Below, piece after piece: positions 16,982 to 26,071 of a stretch of DNA of 54,385 bases. Each line of letters starts with the position of its first letter. Within the stretch, counting starts at the first letter, position 1. Source of the stretch: Gemmatimonadales bacterium (lineage in GTDB: Bacteria; Gemmatimonadota; Gemmatimonadetes; Gemmatimonadales; GWC2-71-9). The DNA lies in contig JAICLE010000011.1 in the NCBI GenBank assembly GCA_025927545.1, positions 1-54,385 of the forward strand. Reading direction: 5' to 3'. The notes beneath the pieces were generated by a model. It worked only from the letters and a program-made list of their open reading frames with translations. It was not told the DNA's origin and made no database searches. The translations under genes and the position numbers were made by a program.

Positions 16982-18726
16982 CCGGGCTTCCGGCGTGCCG
17001 CGCGCGCCAGGAACTGCTCGACAGGCAGCGTGTTCAGGACGTCGTCCGGCCCGAGCCAGCCCTTCCGTGCGGTTCCGACGCCGAACTCGACGTTCGCGAT
17101 CCCAGCCACGTTGTGTGCGTCGGCGCCGATAGAGATCGCCGCACCGCGCTCGCGTGTCCGTCGCACGACGCGCCAGTCGAGATCGAGCCGGTGCGGGTCC
17201 GCGTTGATCTCGAGTGCCACGCCGGTGGCGGCGGCCTTCTCGATCACGGCATCGAGGTCCAGTCCATACGGCTCGCGCGAGAGCAGGAGCCGGCCGGTCG
17301 GATGCCCGAGGATCGTGAGGTACGGGTTGTCCATGGCGGCGAGCATGCGCGCGGTCATCTCCCGCTCGCCCATGTTGAACCGGCTGTGCACCGAGGCGAT
17401 CACGAAATCGAGCCGCGCAAGGACCGACTCGTCGAAGTCGATGCGGCCATCCTGCAGGATGTCGGCCTCGACGCCCTTGAGCACCCGGATCCCGTCGAGC
17501 CGGGCGTTGACTGCGTCGATCTCGTCCGACTGCCGGGCGAGGTCGTCCGGCTTGAGCCCTCCGGCGTACGCCGCGGCCTGGCTGTGGTCGGTGATGCCGA
17601 CGTACTCGAACCCGGCGTCCCGGCAGGCGAGCGCCAGTTCCTCGACCGAGCTGGATCCGTCCGAGTACCTGGTGTGGCAGTGGAGAAAGCCCCGCAGGTC
17701 ACTCCGCTCGAGCAGGGGAGGCAGGGCATGGTGCGCCGCGGCCTCGACTTCTCCCTGGCCCTCGCGGAGCTCCGGCGGGATGCAGTCGAGGTCCAGGGCG
17801 GCGTAGAAGCGCGCCTCATCCGGCGTGGGGACGAATTCGCTGCCGCGCCAGAGGGCGGCGCCGGTCAGGCTGAAGTCGCGCGACGCCGCGTGCGCCGCGA
17901 GCTCGCGCAGGTGGCTCTCGCTCCCGGTGGCCTGAACCAACACGGCACCGGCATTCACCGGAGTCGTCACCACGATCTGGGCGCTCGCGCCGCCGGCGAA
18001 CCGAAGCGTCAGCCTCCGGTCGTCCTGACCGGCAAACTCGTGAATGCCCGGCAACTGGCCCAGCCGCCTGAACAGCTCGGCCGGCGGCACCTCCGCCACG
18101 AGCACGATGACGATGTCGCGCACCACCTCCGTGCGTCGCCGGACCTCGCCCGCGACCACTGCCTCGAGCACGCCGGGCAGCCGCTCGAGTGCTGCCCGGA
18201 GCCCCTCCGCCTCGTCGGCCGCGTGGTGCGAGAGCCGGTAGGCGCTGGCCTGCCGCAGGAAAGCGATTCCCTTGAGGATGTTTTCGGAGGTCTTGGGGCC
18301 GAAGCGGGGCAGGCGGGCGAGGCGCCCGTCGAGCGCCGCGGCCTCGAGCTCCGGGACCGAGTCGATGTCGAGCACCTCGTGCATCTGCCGGATCTTGGCG
18401 ACACCCAGCCCCGAGATGGCCAGCATCTCGACCAGTCCCGGCGGGATCTGCTCGCGCAGCTCCTCCAGCATGCTCGCGCGGCCGGTCGCCACGATCTCCG
18501 CGACGATCTGGAGCGTCGCCGGGCCGACCCCCTTGGTCGCCGCCAGGCTGCCGTCCTCGATCCCCTCGCGGAGATCGCCCGGGAAGCTGCCGACAGCCCG
18601 GGCGGCGGTGCGGAATGCGCGAATGCGGAACGGGTTCTCGGCCTTGAGCTCGAGGAAGGCGGCGATCTGCTCCAGGACCTGGGCGACCGCTTTTCGGTCC
18701 ATGAAGCTCCGGACGGCGTCGGTCAT
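16978..18726 (-). CDS. polX: PolX-type protein: degenerate family X polymerase domain plus intact PHP exonuclease
   Basis: 582 residues. N-terminal helix-hairpin-helix repeats (GVGPATLQIVAEI, GLGVAKIRQMHEVLD, RFGPKTSENILKGI) lead into a nucleotidyltransferase palm and then a C-terminal PHP domain. In the palm the usual G-S-x-R-R and D-x-D motifs read GEVRRR and RDIVIV (D204 kept, second Asp replaced by Val206), and the third carboxylate strand reads SAQIVVTTP where family members have V-D-x-R. So two of three metal-binding Asp are missing and DNA synthesis is unlikely. The PHP motifs look complete: HCHTRYSDG at 349-357, GITDHSQ, GVEADIL, SVHSRFN, ILGHPTGR, GADAHN. Expected activity: Mn-dependent 3'-5' exonuclease or AP-site processing in repair. 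Overlaps nth and the upstream gene by four bases each. Confidence 0.93.
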   Translation of the reverse strand: MTDAVRSFMDRKAVAQVLEQIAAFLELKAENPFRIRAFRTAARAVGSFPGDLREGIEDGSLAATKGVGPATLQIVAEIVATGRASMLEELREQIPPGLVEMLAISGLGVAKIRQMHEVLDIDSVPELEAAALDGRLARLPRFGPKTSENILKGIAFLRQASAYRLSHHAADEAEGLRAALERLPGVLEAVVAGEVRRRTEVVRDIVIVLVAEVPPAELFRRLGQLPGIHEFAGQDDRRLTLRFAGGASAQIVVTTPVNAGAVLVQATGSESHLRELAAHAASRDFSLTGAALWRGSEFVPTPDEARFYAALDLDCIPPELREGQGEVEAAAHHALPPLLERSDLRGFLHCHTRYSDGSSSVEELALACRDAGFEYVGITDHSQAAAYAGGLKPDDLARQSDEIDAVNARLDGIRVLKGVEADILQDGRIDFDESVLARLDFVIASVHSRFNMGEREMTARMLAAMDNPYLTILGHPTGRLLLSREPYGLDLDAVIEKAAATGVALEINADPHRLDLDWRVVRRTRERGAAISIGADAHNVAGIANVEFGVGTARKGWLGPDDVLNTLPVEQFLARAARRKPG

Positions 18727-19385
18727 CGGGCTGCGGCCGCGAGCTCGCCGGCGAGGGCCCGGGTGCGCCAGCCGAGCTCGAGCAGCTCCTCGCCACCGAG
18801 GATCGAGTAGAGGCCGGCGGCCTGGCCGCCGGCCAACACCGGCGAGAAGAGCGGCGTCCCGTCGAGCCGCCGCAACTCCGCGGGGCGGAGGCCCGCCGTC
18901 TCGACGGCGCTGAAGCCGTCCCGATCCGGCCGGAGGCCGAAGATCCCCAGCACGCGCAGCTCGCCGTCGGCCTCGTGCACGAAGCACCCGTCCATCGGCT
19001 CCGCTGCCTGCCCGTCGATCACCCGGGCCCAGACCTGCCGCTCGAGGAGCTGCACGTAGTAGGCACGGGCTGCCTGCCCAGGCGGGGGCGGCGCCGGCGA
19101 GTCGAGCAGGGTCGAGAGCCGCTCCGCCGTGAGCGGGAGGATGAGCGTGCCGGCGTCCCACAGGACGTAGGCATGGTGCGCGAGGGCGACGAGCTGGTCC
19201 ATGCCCTCGCCCATTCCTTCCTCAGGCCGCAGGTCGTGCAGCAGCTCGACGACCTCCGGGATGAGCAGGAAGGCGTCGCGGTCGGCGGCGGCGCGCCCCT
19301 CGCGCTCGAGGGCGTTCCGAATGGTCGGGAAAACGGTCTCGGCCGTACGGGCGAAGACCAGGTCGAAGGGGGTAGGGAGGGTCAT
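18723..19385 (-). CDS. Conserved-looking protein of unknown function upstream of polX
   Basis: 220 residues from ATG 19385; longer frames reach into the next gene. No signal peptide or membrane helix. The sequence is a regular soluble alpha/beta mix: FDLVFARTAETVFPTIRNAL at the start, LLIPEVVELLHDLRPEEGMG in the middle and LGIFGLRPDRDGFSAVE near the end. No catalytic motif was recognised. It ends in an ATGA overlap with polX, so it is likely the first gene of a three-gene polX-nth operon and may have a repair-linked role, but this is only context. Confidence 0.7.
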   Translation of the reverse strand: MTLPTPFDLVFARTAETVFPTIRNALEREGRAAADRDAFLLIPEVVELLHDLRPEEGMGEGMDQLVALAHHAYVLWDAGTLILPLTAERLSTLLDSPAPPPPGQAARAYYVQLLERQVWARVIDGQAAEPMDGCFVHEADGELRVLGIFGLRPDRDGFSAVETAGLRPAELRRLDGTPLFSPVLAGGQAAGLYSILGGEELLELGWRTRALAGELAAAAR

Positions 19386-19425
19386 GTCGGAAGATAGCCC
19401 GTCGGCGGGGCGGCCCGGGCGGATC

Positions 19426-20241
19426 TCAGAGAAACCCGCCCACCGCGTCTCGAAACTCCTCCAACGCCTCCACATACGGCACGTGCCCGCATTGGGGAAA
19501 TGCCTCGAAGCGCGCGCCGATCAGCTCCGCCGTGGCCCGCGCGGCCTCGATGGGAATCGGATCCTCCTCACCGTGCACCACGAGCGCCGGGAGGCCACGC
19601 AGCTCGGGCAGCCGGGGGCGGAGATCAAAGTCGCCGAGACTCTGCCAGACCTCCTGCTGGGTTCGGCCCGTGATCCGGAATGGTGTGAGCTCGCGCGCGC
19701 GGGAAGGGTCGAAGAAATAAGGCGCCACCGAGAGCTCGAAGAGCCGTTGCTGGAACGCTGCGGGGTCGCGCTCGCGGAGCCCGCTCTCGCGCAGCCGGCG
19801 GCGTTCCTCCTGAAGCCCCGGCGCCAGGTTGCGCCGCGCGAAGACGGCCTCGAACCGCTCGCGCGCCGCTCGCCAGGTGGGCGCGGGCGAGACGAGCGCC
19901 AGGCGGCCGACCCGACCCGGGTGCTCGAGCGCGTACAGCAGCGCGAGGAGCCCGCCCCAGGAGTAGCCGGCCAGCGTGAGCCGCTCCAGCCCCCAGTGCT
20001 CGCGGAGCGCGTCGAGGTCGGCGACCTGTTCCCGCCAGCCGACCGGGACCCCGCGGGCCACGCTCGAGCGCCCGCCGCCGCGCTGATCGTAGTACACGAG
20101 CTCGCGCCCGTGTGCCAGGGCATCGAACCCTGGGCGGAGGTACTCGTGGTCCGCTCCGGGGCCGCCATGAAGGACCACGGTGGACGGCCCCTCGCCGATC
20201 CGGCGGACGAAGAGCTCGACACCCCTGATCGGGACCTGCAT
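19426..20241 (-). CDS. Alpha/beta hydrolase, proline iminopeptidase-like
   Basis: 271 residues. Oxyanion-hole motif HGGPGA at 25-30, YYDQRGGGRSS, nucleophile elbow GYSWGG with Ser94, acid Asp227 in VVHGEEDPIP and His253 in QCGHVPY. The HGGPG plus D-Q-R-G-x-G-x-S combination is that of the S33 prolyl aminopeptidase group. A lid of about 100 residues lies between Ser and Asp. No signal peptide, so cytoplasmic. Follows the fRMsr gene by 14 bases, in a stretch that also holds two metallopeptidases and a peptide transporter, which supports peptide use as the theme. Other esterase activities cannot be excluded. Confidence 0.82.
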   Translation of the reverse strand: MQVPIRGVELFVRRIGEGPSTVVLHGGPGADHEYLRPGFDALAHGRELVYYDQRGGGRSSVARGVPVGWREQVADLDALREHWGLERLTLAGYSWGGLLALLYALEHPGRVGRLALVSPAPTWRAARERFEAVFARRNLAPGLQEERRRLRESGLRERDPAAFQQRLFELSVAPYFFDPSRARELTPFRITGRTQQEVWQSLGDFDLRPRLPELRGLPALVVHGEEDPIPIEAARATAELIGARFEAFPQCGHVPYVEALEEFRDAVGGFL

Positions 20242-20255
20242 CCGCGCGGCCAGCC

Positions 20256-20711
20256 CTAGAGGAGCACCGCCAGCGCGTCCGCCACCTTCCGCACCGCCGC
20301 TTCCTCGTCCGGGGCGAAGGGGTTGGGGACGTCGCTGTCGATGTCGATCTGTCCCAGAATCTTCGGTCCGCGCCGGATCAGCACGACGAGCTCGGAGCGC
20401 GTCCAAGCGTTGCACGCGAGGTAATTGGAAATCGAGCGCACGTCGGGAACATTCTGGTCGAGTCCCGTGGCCACCGCCGTTCCGCAGACGCCGGTCCCGA
20501 CCGGAATGCGGGTGTGATCGGTCTCGCGCCCGGCAAACGCCTCGAGCACCAGTTCGTCGCCGTGCAGCATGTAGAGGTAGACGGAGGTGTATGGCGCCCC
20601 AGCCGCGCGGATCCGCTCGGCGGCCGTCCTGAGCAGGTCCGCTCGGCCGGCTTCCCGGGCAAAGGCGCCCCGAAGTGCCGCCACGACACGATCGGCGTCG
20701 AGGACAGCCAC
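20256..20711 (-). CDS. GAF-domain free methionine-(R)-sulfoxide reductase-like protein
   Basis: 151 residues from GTG 20711, two bases after the stop of the M28 gene. A single GAF domain with IPVGTGVCGTAVATG, VPDVRSISNYLACNAWTRSE and GQIDIDSDVPNPF, matching fRMsr (MsrC/YebR) proteins that reduce free methionine-R-sulfoxide. Of the three Cys in the well-studied enzymes, the one in G-V-C-G-T and the catalytic one in A-C-x-A are present. The first, normally about ten residues before the G-V-C-G motif, is replaced (RETDHTRIPVG). A two-Cys mechanism would still work. Cytoplasmic; probably protects the free methionine pool. Confidence 0.8.
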   Translation of the reverse strand: MAVLDADRVVAALRGAFAREAGRADLLRTAAERIRAAGAPYTSVYLYMLHGDELVLEAFAGRETDHTRIPVGTGVCGTAVATGLDQNVPDVRSISNYLACNAWTRSELVVLIRRGPKILGQIDIDSDVPNPFAPDEEAAVRKVADALAVLL

Positions 20712-20713
20712 GC

Positions 20714-22033
20714 TCAGCCCCCGCGGGCGCCGAGTGTGGCGCGCAGCGTTGTGACGGCGTTGCCGCGCCGGATCACGATGGCCACCGTGTCCCCCGGCTG
20801 ATGGCTCCGGAGCGCGTCGGTCATGGCCTGCAGGTCTGGTACGTTCATGTCTCCGATTCTCGTGATGATGTCGTCGCCCCGAAGCCCTGCGCGCTCGGCC
20901 GGGCTCCCGGCGCGTACGCCGGCCAGGCGCACGCCCGGCAGCCGCTCGCCCGCCGGATTGCCGGACATGTCCGGCACGGTGCCGAGATAGGCACCGTAGC
21001 CCGCCGCCGTCGCGGTGCCCGACCCGGGCGAGGCCGGCGGCTCCGTGACCGGTGTGAGCGGCGCCGCCCGATTGGCCAGCGCGGTCACGAGGCCGGTGGT
21101 GAAGTCGGCCACCTGCTCGAGTCCCTCGACGTTGATCTTCTGCCAATCGTCGGTCGTCCGGTGATAGTCCTCGTGCAGGTCGGTGAAGAAGTGCAGCACC
21201 GGTCTCCCGGCGGCATAGAACGGCGATTGGTCGCTGGGGCCGTACCCGTCCCCCTGCGCCCTGAGGTCGAGTCCCGCGTGCCAGTTGAGCGAGTCGAGCA
21301 GCGCGGGGAACTCCCGGGCCGTCCGCGAGCCGTAGACGATCAGCCGCTTCTGCCTGAGGCGCCCGACCATGTCGAGGTTGACCATCGCGAGCGTGGTCGA
21401 GAGCGGGTAGATCGGATGGTGCACATAATACGAGGAGCCAAGCAGGCCGAGCTCCTCGCCGCTGAACGCGATGAACACCACGGTGCGCGCCGGCGGCGCC
21501 GCCTCCAACCGCGCCGCGATCTCGATCAGCATCGCCGCGCCGGAGGCGTTGTCGTCTGCGCCGTTGTGCACCTTGCCCGTGCTGTCCGGGTCGAGGCTCC
21601 CGAAGCCGCCGAGTCCGAGGTGGTCGTAATGCGCCCCGACGATCACGGCCTCGTTCCGGAGCGTCGGGTCCCGGCCGGGCAGGACACCGATCACGTTGCG
21701 GCCAGAGAGCCCCGCGGCATGCGCGTGCTGGGCCACCGGTGCGTCGCGCTGCACGGTGAAGACCTGGTACCATCCGCCGGCTCCGGGCTGGAGGCCGACG
21801 GCCCCGAACCGCCGTGCCAGGTACGCGGCCGCCGTGTCGGCACCGGGGCTCCCGGTGAGGCGCCCCGCCAGCCGGTCATCGCTCAGAAAACGGATATCGT
21901 CGATCGGCAGGATTCGGGGGACGACCGGCCGGGGAACCTCCCTGGGGGGGGTCCCGAACTGTGCGTGCAGTCGCGGCGCCGTGGTGAGGGCGAGCAGGGC
22001 GAGCAATGTGATCGAGGACAGGCGTGCCGGCAT
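20714..22033 (-). CDS. Secreted M28 family metallopeptidase with C-terminal PDZ domain
   Basis: 439 residues. Signal peptide 1-24 ending RLHAQ. Zinc-peptidase motifs: AHYDHLG (His135), HNGADDNASG (Asp160), SGEELGLLGS (Glu193 base and Glu194 ligand), NLDMVGR and EDYHRTTDD, a full M28 aminopeptidase set. Residues from about 335 form a PDZ domain (RLPGVRLAGVRAGSPAERAG, LRGDDIITRIGDMNVPDL), as in several bacterial M28 proteins. It should release N-terminal residues from peptides in the periplasm or outside. A run of eight G (21944-21951) interrupts the N-terminal region. Neighbouring fRMsr and M42 peptidase genes are on the same strand with short gaps. Confidence 0.92.
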   Translation of the reverse strand: MPARLSSITLLALLALTTAPRLHAQFGTPPREVPRPVVPRILPIDDIRFLSDDRLAGRLTGSPGADTAAAYLARRFGAVGLQPGAGGWYQVFTVQRDAPVAQHAHAAGLSGRNVIGVLPGRDPTLRNEAVIVGAHYDHLGLGGFGSLDPDSTGKVHNGADDNASGAAMLIEIAARLEAAPPARTVVFIAFSGEELGLLGSSYYVHHPIYPLSTTLAMVNLDMVGRLRQKRLIVYGSRTAREFPALLDSLNWHAGLDLRAQGDGYGPSDQSPFYAAGRPVLHFFTDLHEDYHRTTDDWQKINVEGLEQVADFTTGLVTALANRAAPLTPVTEPPASPGSGTATAAGYGAYLGTVPDMSGNPAGERLPGVRLAGVRAGSPAERAGLRGDDIITRIGDMNVPDLQAMTDALRSHQPGDTVAIVIRRGNAVTTLRATLGARGG

Positions 22034-22055
22034 ACGTAGGAAAATACTACCGGAG

Positions 22056-23126
22056 TCAGCGCGGCACGAAGTCGGTGTCGGGCGTGAGTCGCCGCACGAA
22101 CGTCGCGAGCAGCCGGGCCGTGCGGTCCAGGTCCTCGATGGCGATCATCTCATTGGGGCTGTGCATGTACCGGTTCGGCACCGACACGAGCGCCGTCGCG
22201 ACGCCACGGTGGGCGTTGAAGATCGCCTCGGCATCGGTGTGGGTGTCGCGTGACGCGGCCTCGATCGCGTACGGGATTGCCTCGGCGTCCGCCGCCTCGG
22301 CCAGGCGCTCGAACACGATCTCGCTGACCGACGCGCCGCGCGAGAGCACCGGGCCGCCGCCGAGTCGGTAGTCCCCGTGCCGCCGCTTGTCGATCCCGGG
22401 GTAGTCGGTCGCGTGGGTCACGTCCACCACGATCGCCACGTCGGGCTCGAGCGTGGCCGCCGACGAGCGGGCGCCTCCGCCCGTCGCGGCGATCTCTTCC
22501 CGGGTCGTCGCGACCGCGGTGACCGACGCGACGGGGCGCGGACCGTCCGCCAGTTGCCGCAGCGCCTCGAGCACCACGAACGCGCCGATGCGGTTATCGA
22601 TGCACCGGCTCACCAGCCGGCCGTTGGGAAACTCGAGCACCCCCGCCGCCAGCACGCCGGGATCGCCGATCCGGAGCCGGCGCTCCGCTTCCTCGCGGCC
22701 GGCGGCGCCGATGTCGATCCAGAGCTCCTCCACCTTGGACACCTTCTCGCGGTCCTCCTTCTCCATCAGGTGGATCGCCTTCTTGCCCACGACGCCGGCC
22801 ACCGGGCCCTCGCGTCCCAGCATCCGTACGCGCTGGCCGACGAACACCTGGTGGTCCCACCCGCCGATCGTGTCGAAGCTGATGTAGCCTTCGTCATCGA
22901 TGTGACTCACCATGATGCCGATCTCGTCGATATGCCCGGCGAACATCACCCGGAGCCCGCCGTCGCCGTTGAGCGTGGCGAACGAGTTGCCGGCCACGTC
23001 CGCGCGCACGCTGCCGGCGAACCGCTCCGCCGCCGTGCGCCACACCCGCGCGGGGGCGGCCTCGAATGCGGACGGGCCGGGCGTGTTGAGCAGGGTCTTG
23101 AGAAACGTCAGCGATTCGGGAGTCAT
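22056..23126 (-). CDS. M42 family aminopeptidase
   Basis: 356 residues, cytoplasmic. M42 (glutamyl aminopeptidase / deblocking aminopeptidase) motifs: FAGHIDEIG (His65, Asp67), SRCIDNRIGAF, the TTREEIAATGG general-base Glu pair, VVDVTHATD and PNRYMHSP as the last zinc ligand. Length is normal for the family, which forms dodecameric tetrahedral peptidases that trim peptides. It lies between the M28 peptidase and a membrane protein/OPT transporter pair, so imported oligopeptides could be its substrates. Confidence 0.93.
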   Translation of the reverse strand: MTPESLTFLKTLLNTPGPSAFEAAPARVWRTAAERFAGSVRADVAGNSFATLNGDGGLRVMFAGHIDEIGIMVSHIDDEGYISFDTIGGWDHQVFVGQRVRMLGREGPVAGVVGKKAIHLMEKEDREKVSKVEELWIDIGAAGREEAERRLRIGDPGVLAAGVLEFPNGRLVSRCIDNRIGAFVVLEALRQLADGPRPVASVTAVATTREEIAATGGGARSSAATLEPDVAIVVDVTHATDYPGIDKRRHGDYRLGGGPVLSRGASVSEIVFERLAEAADAEAIPYAIEAASRDTHTDAEAIFNAHRGVATALVSVPNRYMHSPNEMIAIEDLDRTARLLATFVRRLTPDTDFVPR

Positions 23127-23148
23127 GTCGGTGCCGGGTTGGGGAACG

Positions 23149-23571
23149 TCAGCGCTCGGTCAGGCGGCTGGGCCGGTAGCTGGCGAAGAAGAGCAGCCCG
23201 ATGAACGGCGCGAGCAGGGTGCGGAAGTCACGGGTGAAGACGTAGGCCAGGACCCCGAGCAGCGTGGGCGCTTCGACCAGGGCCCAGACGATCACGACAC
23301 GGCCGAGATTGAGCTGCCACCAGTCGTCCACCGTGGTCCCGCGCGAGGGCGACGGCAGCCGGGCGACGCTGAACATCGCCGCCCCGAATGCGGTGGCGCT
23401 CACCAGGGCCAGCGCGACATAGAGGACGCGGCGGTCGGGCAGCGCGCCGGCGGGCAGGGAGTATTCGCTGAGCGCCCACGCCAGCGCGCCGAAGGTCAGG
23501 ATGCCCACGACCAGCGCACCATAGATGATCCGCGCGCGGATGGAGGCCGAGACGGCGGAAGCCGGCTCCAT
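23149..23571 (-). CDS. Small four-helix membrane protein, unknown function
   Basis: 140 residues with four predicted membrane helices (about 15-37, 48-70, 90-108 and 113-130) and a basic C-terminus. No family recognised with confidence. It starts two bases after the OPT transporter stop (ATG 23571, TGA 23574-23576) and is therefore part of that transcript. A partner or stability role for the transporter is possible but only from position. Confidence 0.75.
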   Translation of the reverse strand: MEPASAVSASIRARIIYGALVVGILTFGALAWALSEYSLPAGALPDRRVLYVALALVSATAFGAAMFSVARLPSPSRGTTVDDWWQLNLGRVVIVWALVEAPTLLGVLAYVFTRDFRTLLAPFIGLLFFASYRPSRLTER

Positions 23572-23573
23572 GA

Positions 23574-25775
23574 TCAGCGCCGCGCGATCCGGTAGAGCAC
23601 CAGCGCCATGGCGGCGAACGCCGCGAGCGCCACGAGGTCAAGCTGAGCCACGCTGCCGAGCGCGTCCTCGAGGCCGGCCACGTGCGCCAGATAGTCCGCC
23701 GCCGGCACCTGCGCGGCGTCGGCCTGCCGCACCAGCGCGGCCGCGATCCCCGCCACCGCGATCCCCGCGAGCGCCCCGCCGGCGATGAGCCCGCTGGCGA
23801 ACAGGACCCCGGGGCCCGACTCCACCTCCGCGATCGACCGCGCCGCTCCGCGCGCGTTCCGCTCCATGAGCCAGCGCACCGCGCCCCCGGCGAACATCGC
23901 GGAGGAAGTCGAGATCGGGAGGTACACGCCGACGGCGATGGGGAGCGACTGGAGCCCCATGAGCTCGATGGCGAGCGTGAGAAAGACGCCGATCAGCACC
24001 AGGCCCCAGGGCAGCTTCCGGGTGAGAATCCCGTCGGTGACGAGTGCCATGATCGTGGCCTTGGGCGAGTCGAGCTTGGTGATCGGCCGCCCGTCGATCT
24101 CGCGCACTCGGCCACCGATGCCGGGGTCCACCAGGTACGCCACCTCGCGCGTCGTGGGGTCGATCAGGTACTTGCCGGGCTGCACCCCCTGGACCGGCAG
24201 GTTCACGCGGACCACTTCCCACTCGCGGCCGGCGTGCTGCATCCGCTCGCCGAGCGCGGTGACCGAGCGGCCCGCCTGATCGGGCGGCGAGGCCTGCAGC
24301 GCGACGCCGGGATGCCGCTCCGGCAGGATCGTGGTGTAGGTCTGGTTGAGCAGCGTGAGCGTCCAGCCGATCACCAGCGCCGATGTCACCGCGCCCACCA
24401 TGATGGCAAGCTGCTGGCGCCGCGGGGTGGCGCCCACGAGGTACCCGGTCTTGAGGTCCTGACTGGTGGCGCCCGCGTTGCCCGCGGCCACGGCGATCAC
24501 CGCCGCGATGGAGATGGCGCCGACCCGGTGGTCCACGCCGGTCCAGCCGATGAGCAGGAAGATGGCCGCCGTACCGATCAGCGCCGCGATCGTCATCCCC
24601 GAGATCGGATTCGCGCTCGACCCGATCTCCCCGGTGATGCGCGAGGAGACCACGACGAAGAAGAAGCCGAACAGGATGATCAGCACGGCGCCGAGCAGAT
24701 TCACGGCGAGCTGGGGCAGCACCGTCAGGAACAGCGCGAGAGCCACGGCGCCCGCCACCGTCACCCACACGGGCAGGTCGCGGTCGGTGCGGAGCCGCGC
24801 CGCGCGCTCGCCCACGCTGCCCCGGAGATCCTGGAAGCCCGAGCGGAACGCCGAAAGGATGGTGGGGAGCGCCCGGATCAGCGAGAGAATTCCCGCCGTC
24901 GCCACCGCGCCGGCGCCGATGTAGAACACGAAGTTCGCCCGGACCTCGTTCGGGCTCATGTCGGCGATGAGCTTGGTCTCGGCGAAGATCGGCCTGGTGA
25001 GGCCGCTCCCGAAGAGCTTGATGGCGGGGATGAGCACCAGGTAGGCGAGACAGCCGCCGGAGAAGAGATACCCCGCGATCCGCGGCCCGATGATGTAGCC
25101 TACCCCGAGCAGCTCGGGCGAGACTTCCGCGGAGATCGACGCTCCCTTGTACGAGGTCGAGATCCAGCCGGGATACTCCTTCCAGGCCTTGAGCCCGGAC
25201 ATGAGGAACTTGTAGGCGAACGCCAGCCCGAACGCCTGGAACAGGAGCCGCGCCTGCAACCCGCCCTTCTCGCCCGCCACGAGTACCTCGGCGCAGGCGG
25301 TGCCTTCGGGGTAGGTAAGCCGGCCGTGCTCCTTCACGATGAGCGCCCGGCGGAGCGGGATCATCATCAGGATGCCCAGCAGACCGCCCACAACGGCGAT
25401 CACCGCCACCTTGCCCACGCTCAGGTCGTAACCCATGAGCAGGATGGCGGGAAGCGTGAACACGACGCCCGCGGCGATCGACTCGCCGGCGGAGCCGGTG
25501 GTCTGGACGATGTTGTTCTCCAGGATCGTCGAGCGGCCGAGGGTCCGGAAGAACGCCACAGAGAGCACCGCGATCGGGATCGAAGCGGAGACCGTGAGAC
25601 CGATCTTGAGCGCGAGGTAGACGCTCGAGGCGGCGAAGACGATGCCGAGGATGGCGCCCAGGATGAGGGCGCGGATCGTCAGTTCCGCCGGCGACTGGGA
25701 CGGCGGGACGAAGGGCTCGAACCCCGAGGGCTCGGCGGAGCTCTCCGGGGGAACCGGTCGGGTCTGGGTCGCCAT
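23574..25775 (-). CDS. OPT family oligopeptide transporter
   Basis: 733 residues and about 15 hydrophobic helices. The start [20 protein letters not shown] with [20 protein letters not shown], then [20 protein letters not shown] and [19 protein letters not shown], are hallmarks of the bacterial OPT (YSL-like) family, proton-driven importers of oligopeptides or metal chelates. A hydrophilic loop of about 100 residues sits near 500-590. Transcribed ahead of a small membrane protein, an M42 and an M28 peptidase, forming a peptide uptake and breakdown group. The exact substrate is unknown. Confidence 0.94.
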   Translation of the reverse strand: MATQTRPVPPESSAEPSGFEPFVPPSQSPAELTIRALILGAILGIVFAASSVYLALKIGLTVSASIPIAVLSVAFFRTLGRSTILENNIVQTTGSAGESIAAGVVFTLPAILLMGYDLSVGKVAVIAVVGGLLGILMMIPLRRALIVKEHGRLTYPEGTACAEVLVAGEKGGLQARLLFQAFGLAFAYKFLMSGLKAWKEYPGWISTSYKGASISAEVSPELLGVGYIIGPRIAGYLFSGGCLAYLVLIPAIKLFGSGLTRPIFAETKLIADMSPNEVRANFVFYIGAGAVATAGILSLIRALPTILSAFRSGFQDLRGSVGERAARLRTDRDLPVWVTVAGAVALALFLTVLPQLAVNLLGAVLIILFGFFFVVVSSRITGEIGSSANPISGMTIAALIGTAAIFLLIGWTGVDHRVGAISIAAVIAVAAGNAGATSQDLKTGYLVGATPRRQQLAIMVGAVTSALVIGWTLTLLNQTYTTILPERHPGVALQASPPDQAGRSVTALGERMQHAGREWEVVRVNLPVQGVQPGKYLIDPTTREVAYLVDPGIGGRVREIDGRPITKLDSPKATIMALVTDGILTRKLPWGLVLIGVFLTLAIELMGLQSLPIAVGVYLPISTSSAMFAGGAVRWLMERNARGAARSIAEVESGPGVLFASGLIAGGALAGIAVAGIAAALVRQADAAQVPAADYLAHVAGLEDALGSVAQLDLVALAAFAAMALVLYRIARR

Positions 25776-25993
25776 GCGACTCCTCGAGGGCGTATCGTCT
25801 GCTGCGGACTCAGGAAGCTACCGGCGCGGAAGGAGAGCGTCCAGCGCCGAAAGCACCCGCCGTCCGTTGTGCCGGCCCGATCCCGGCTGGAGGGGCCCCG
25901 TGACTGCGCTCACCGCGACCGGCCGCGGCGCGGTGTACCCTGCCTGGTTCGCAGCCTCATGCAGGACCGACCCCAAGTGCCGGGAGACCCCTC

Positions 25994-26071
25994 ATGCTCT
26001 GGACCAGCCTCCTCGTCGTGGCCAGCGTTAGTGCGCTCGCGCGGTTGCTCGACTACCGGTGGGCACGATGA
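25994..26071 (+). CDS. Possible 25-residue membrane microprotein
   Basis: A short frame from ATG 25994 encodes MLWTSLLVVASVSALARLLD followed by five more residues, one hydrophobic helix with a basic tail. A GGGAG lies eight bases upstream (25982-25986) and the stop overlaps the ATG of the DUF3185-like gene in an ATGA, which is the main reason to believe it. It may be a bona fide tiny membrane protein or a leader that couples translation to the next gene. No homolog can be named. Confidence 0.4.
   Translation: MLWTSLLVVASVSALARLLDYRWAR

Noticed and set aside
16978-19161. A 727-residue form of PolX
   Set aside because: The added 145 N-terminal residues are an off-frame reading of the upstream gene; ATG 18726 starts exactly at the family N-terminus with an ATGA overlap.
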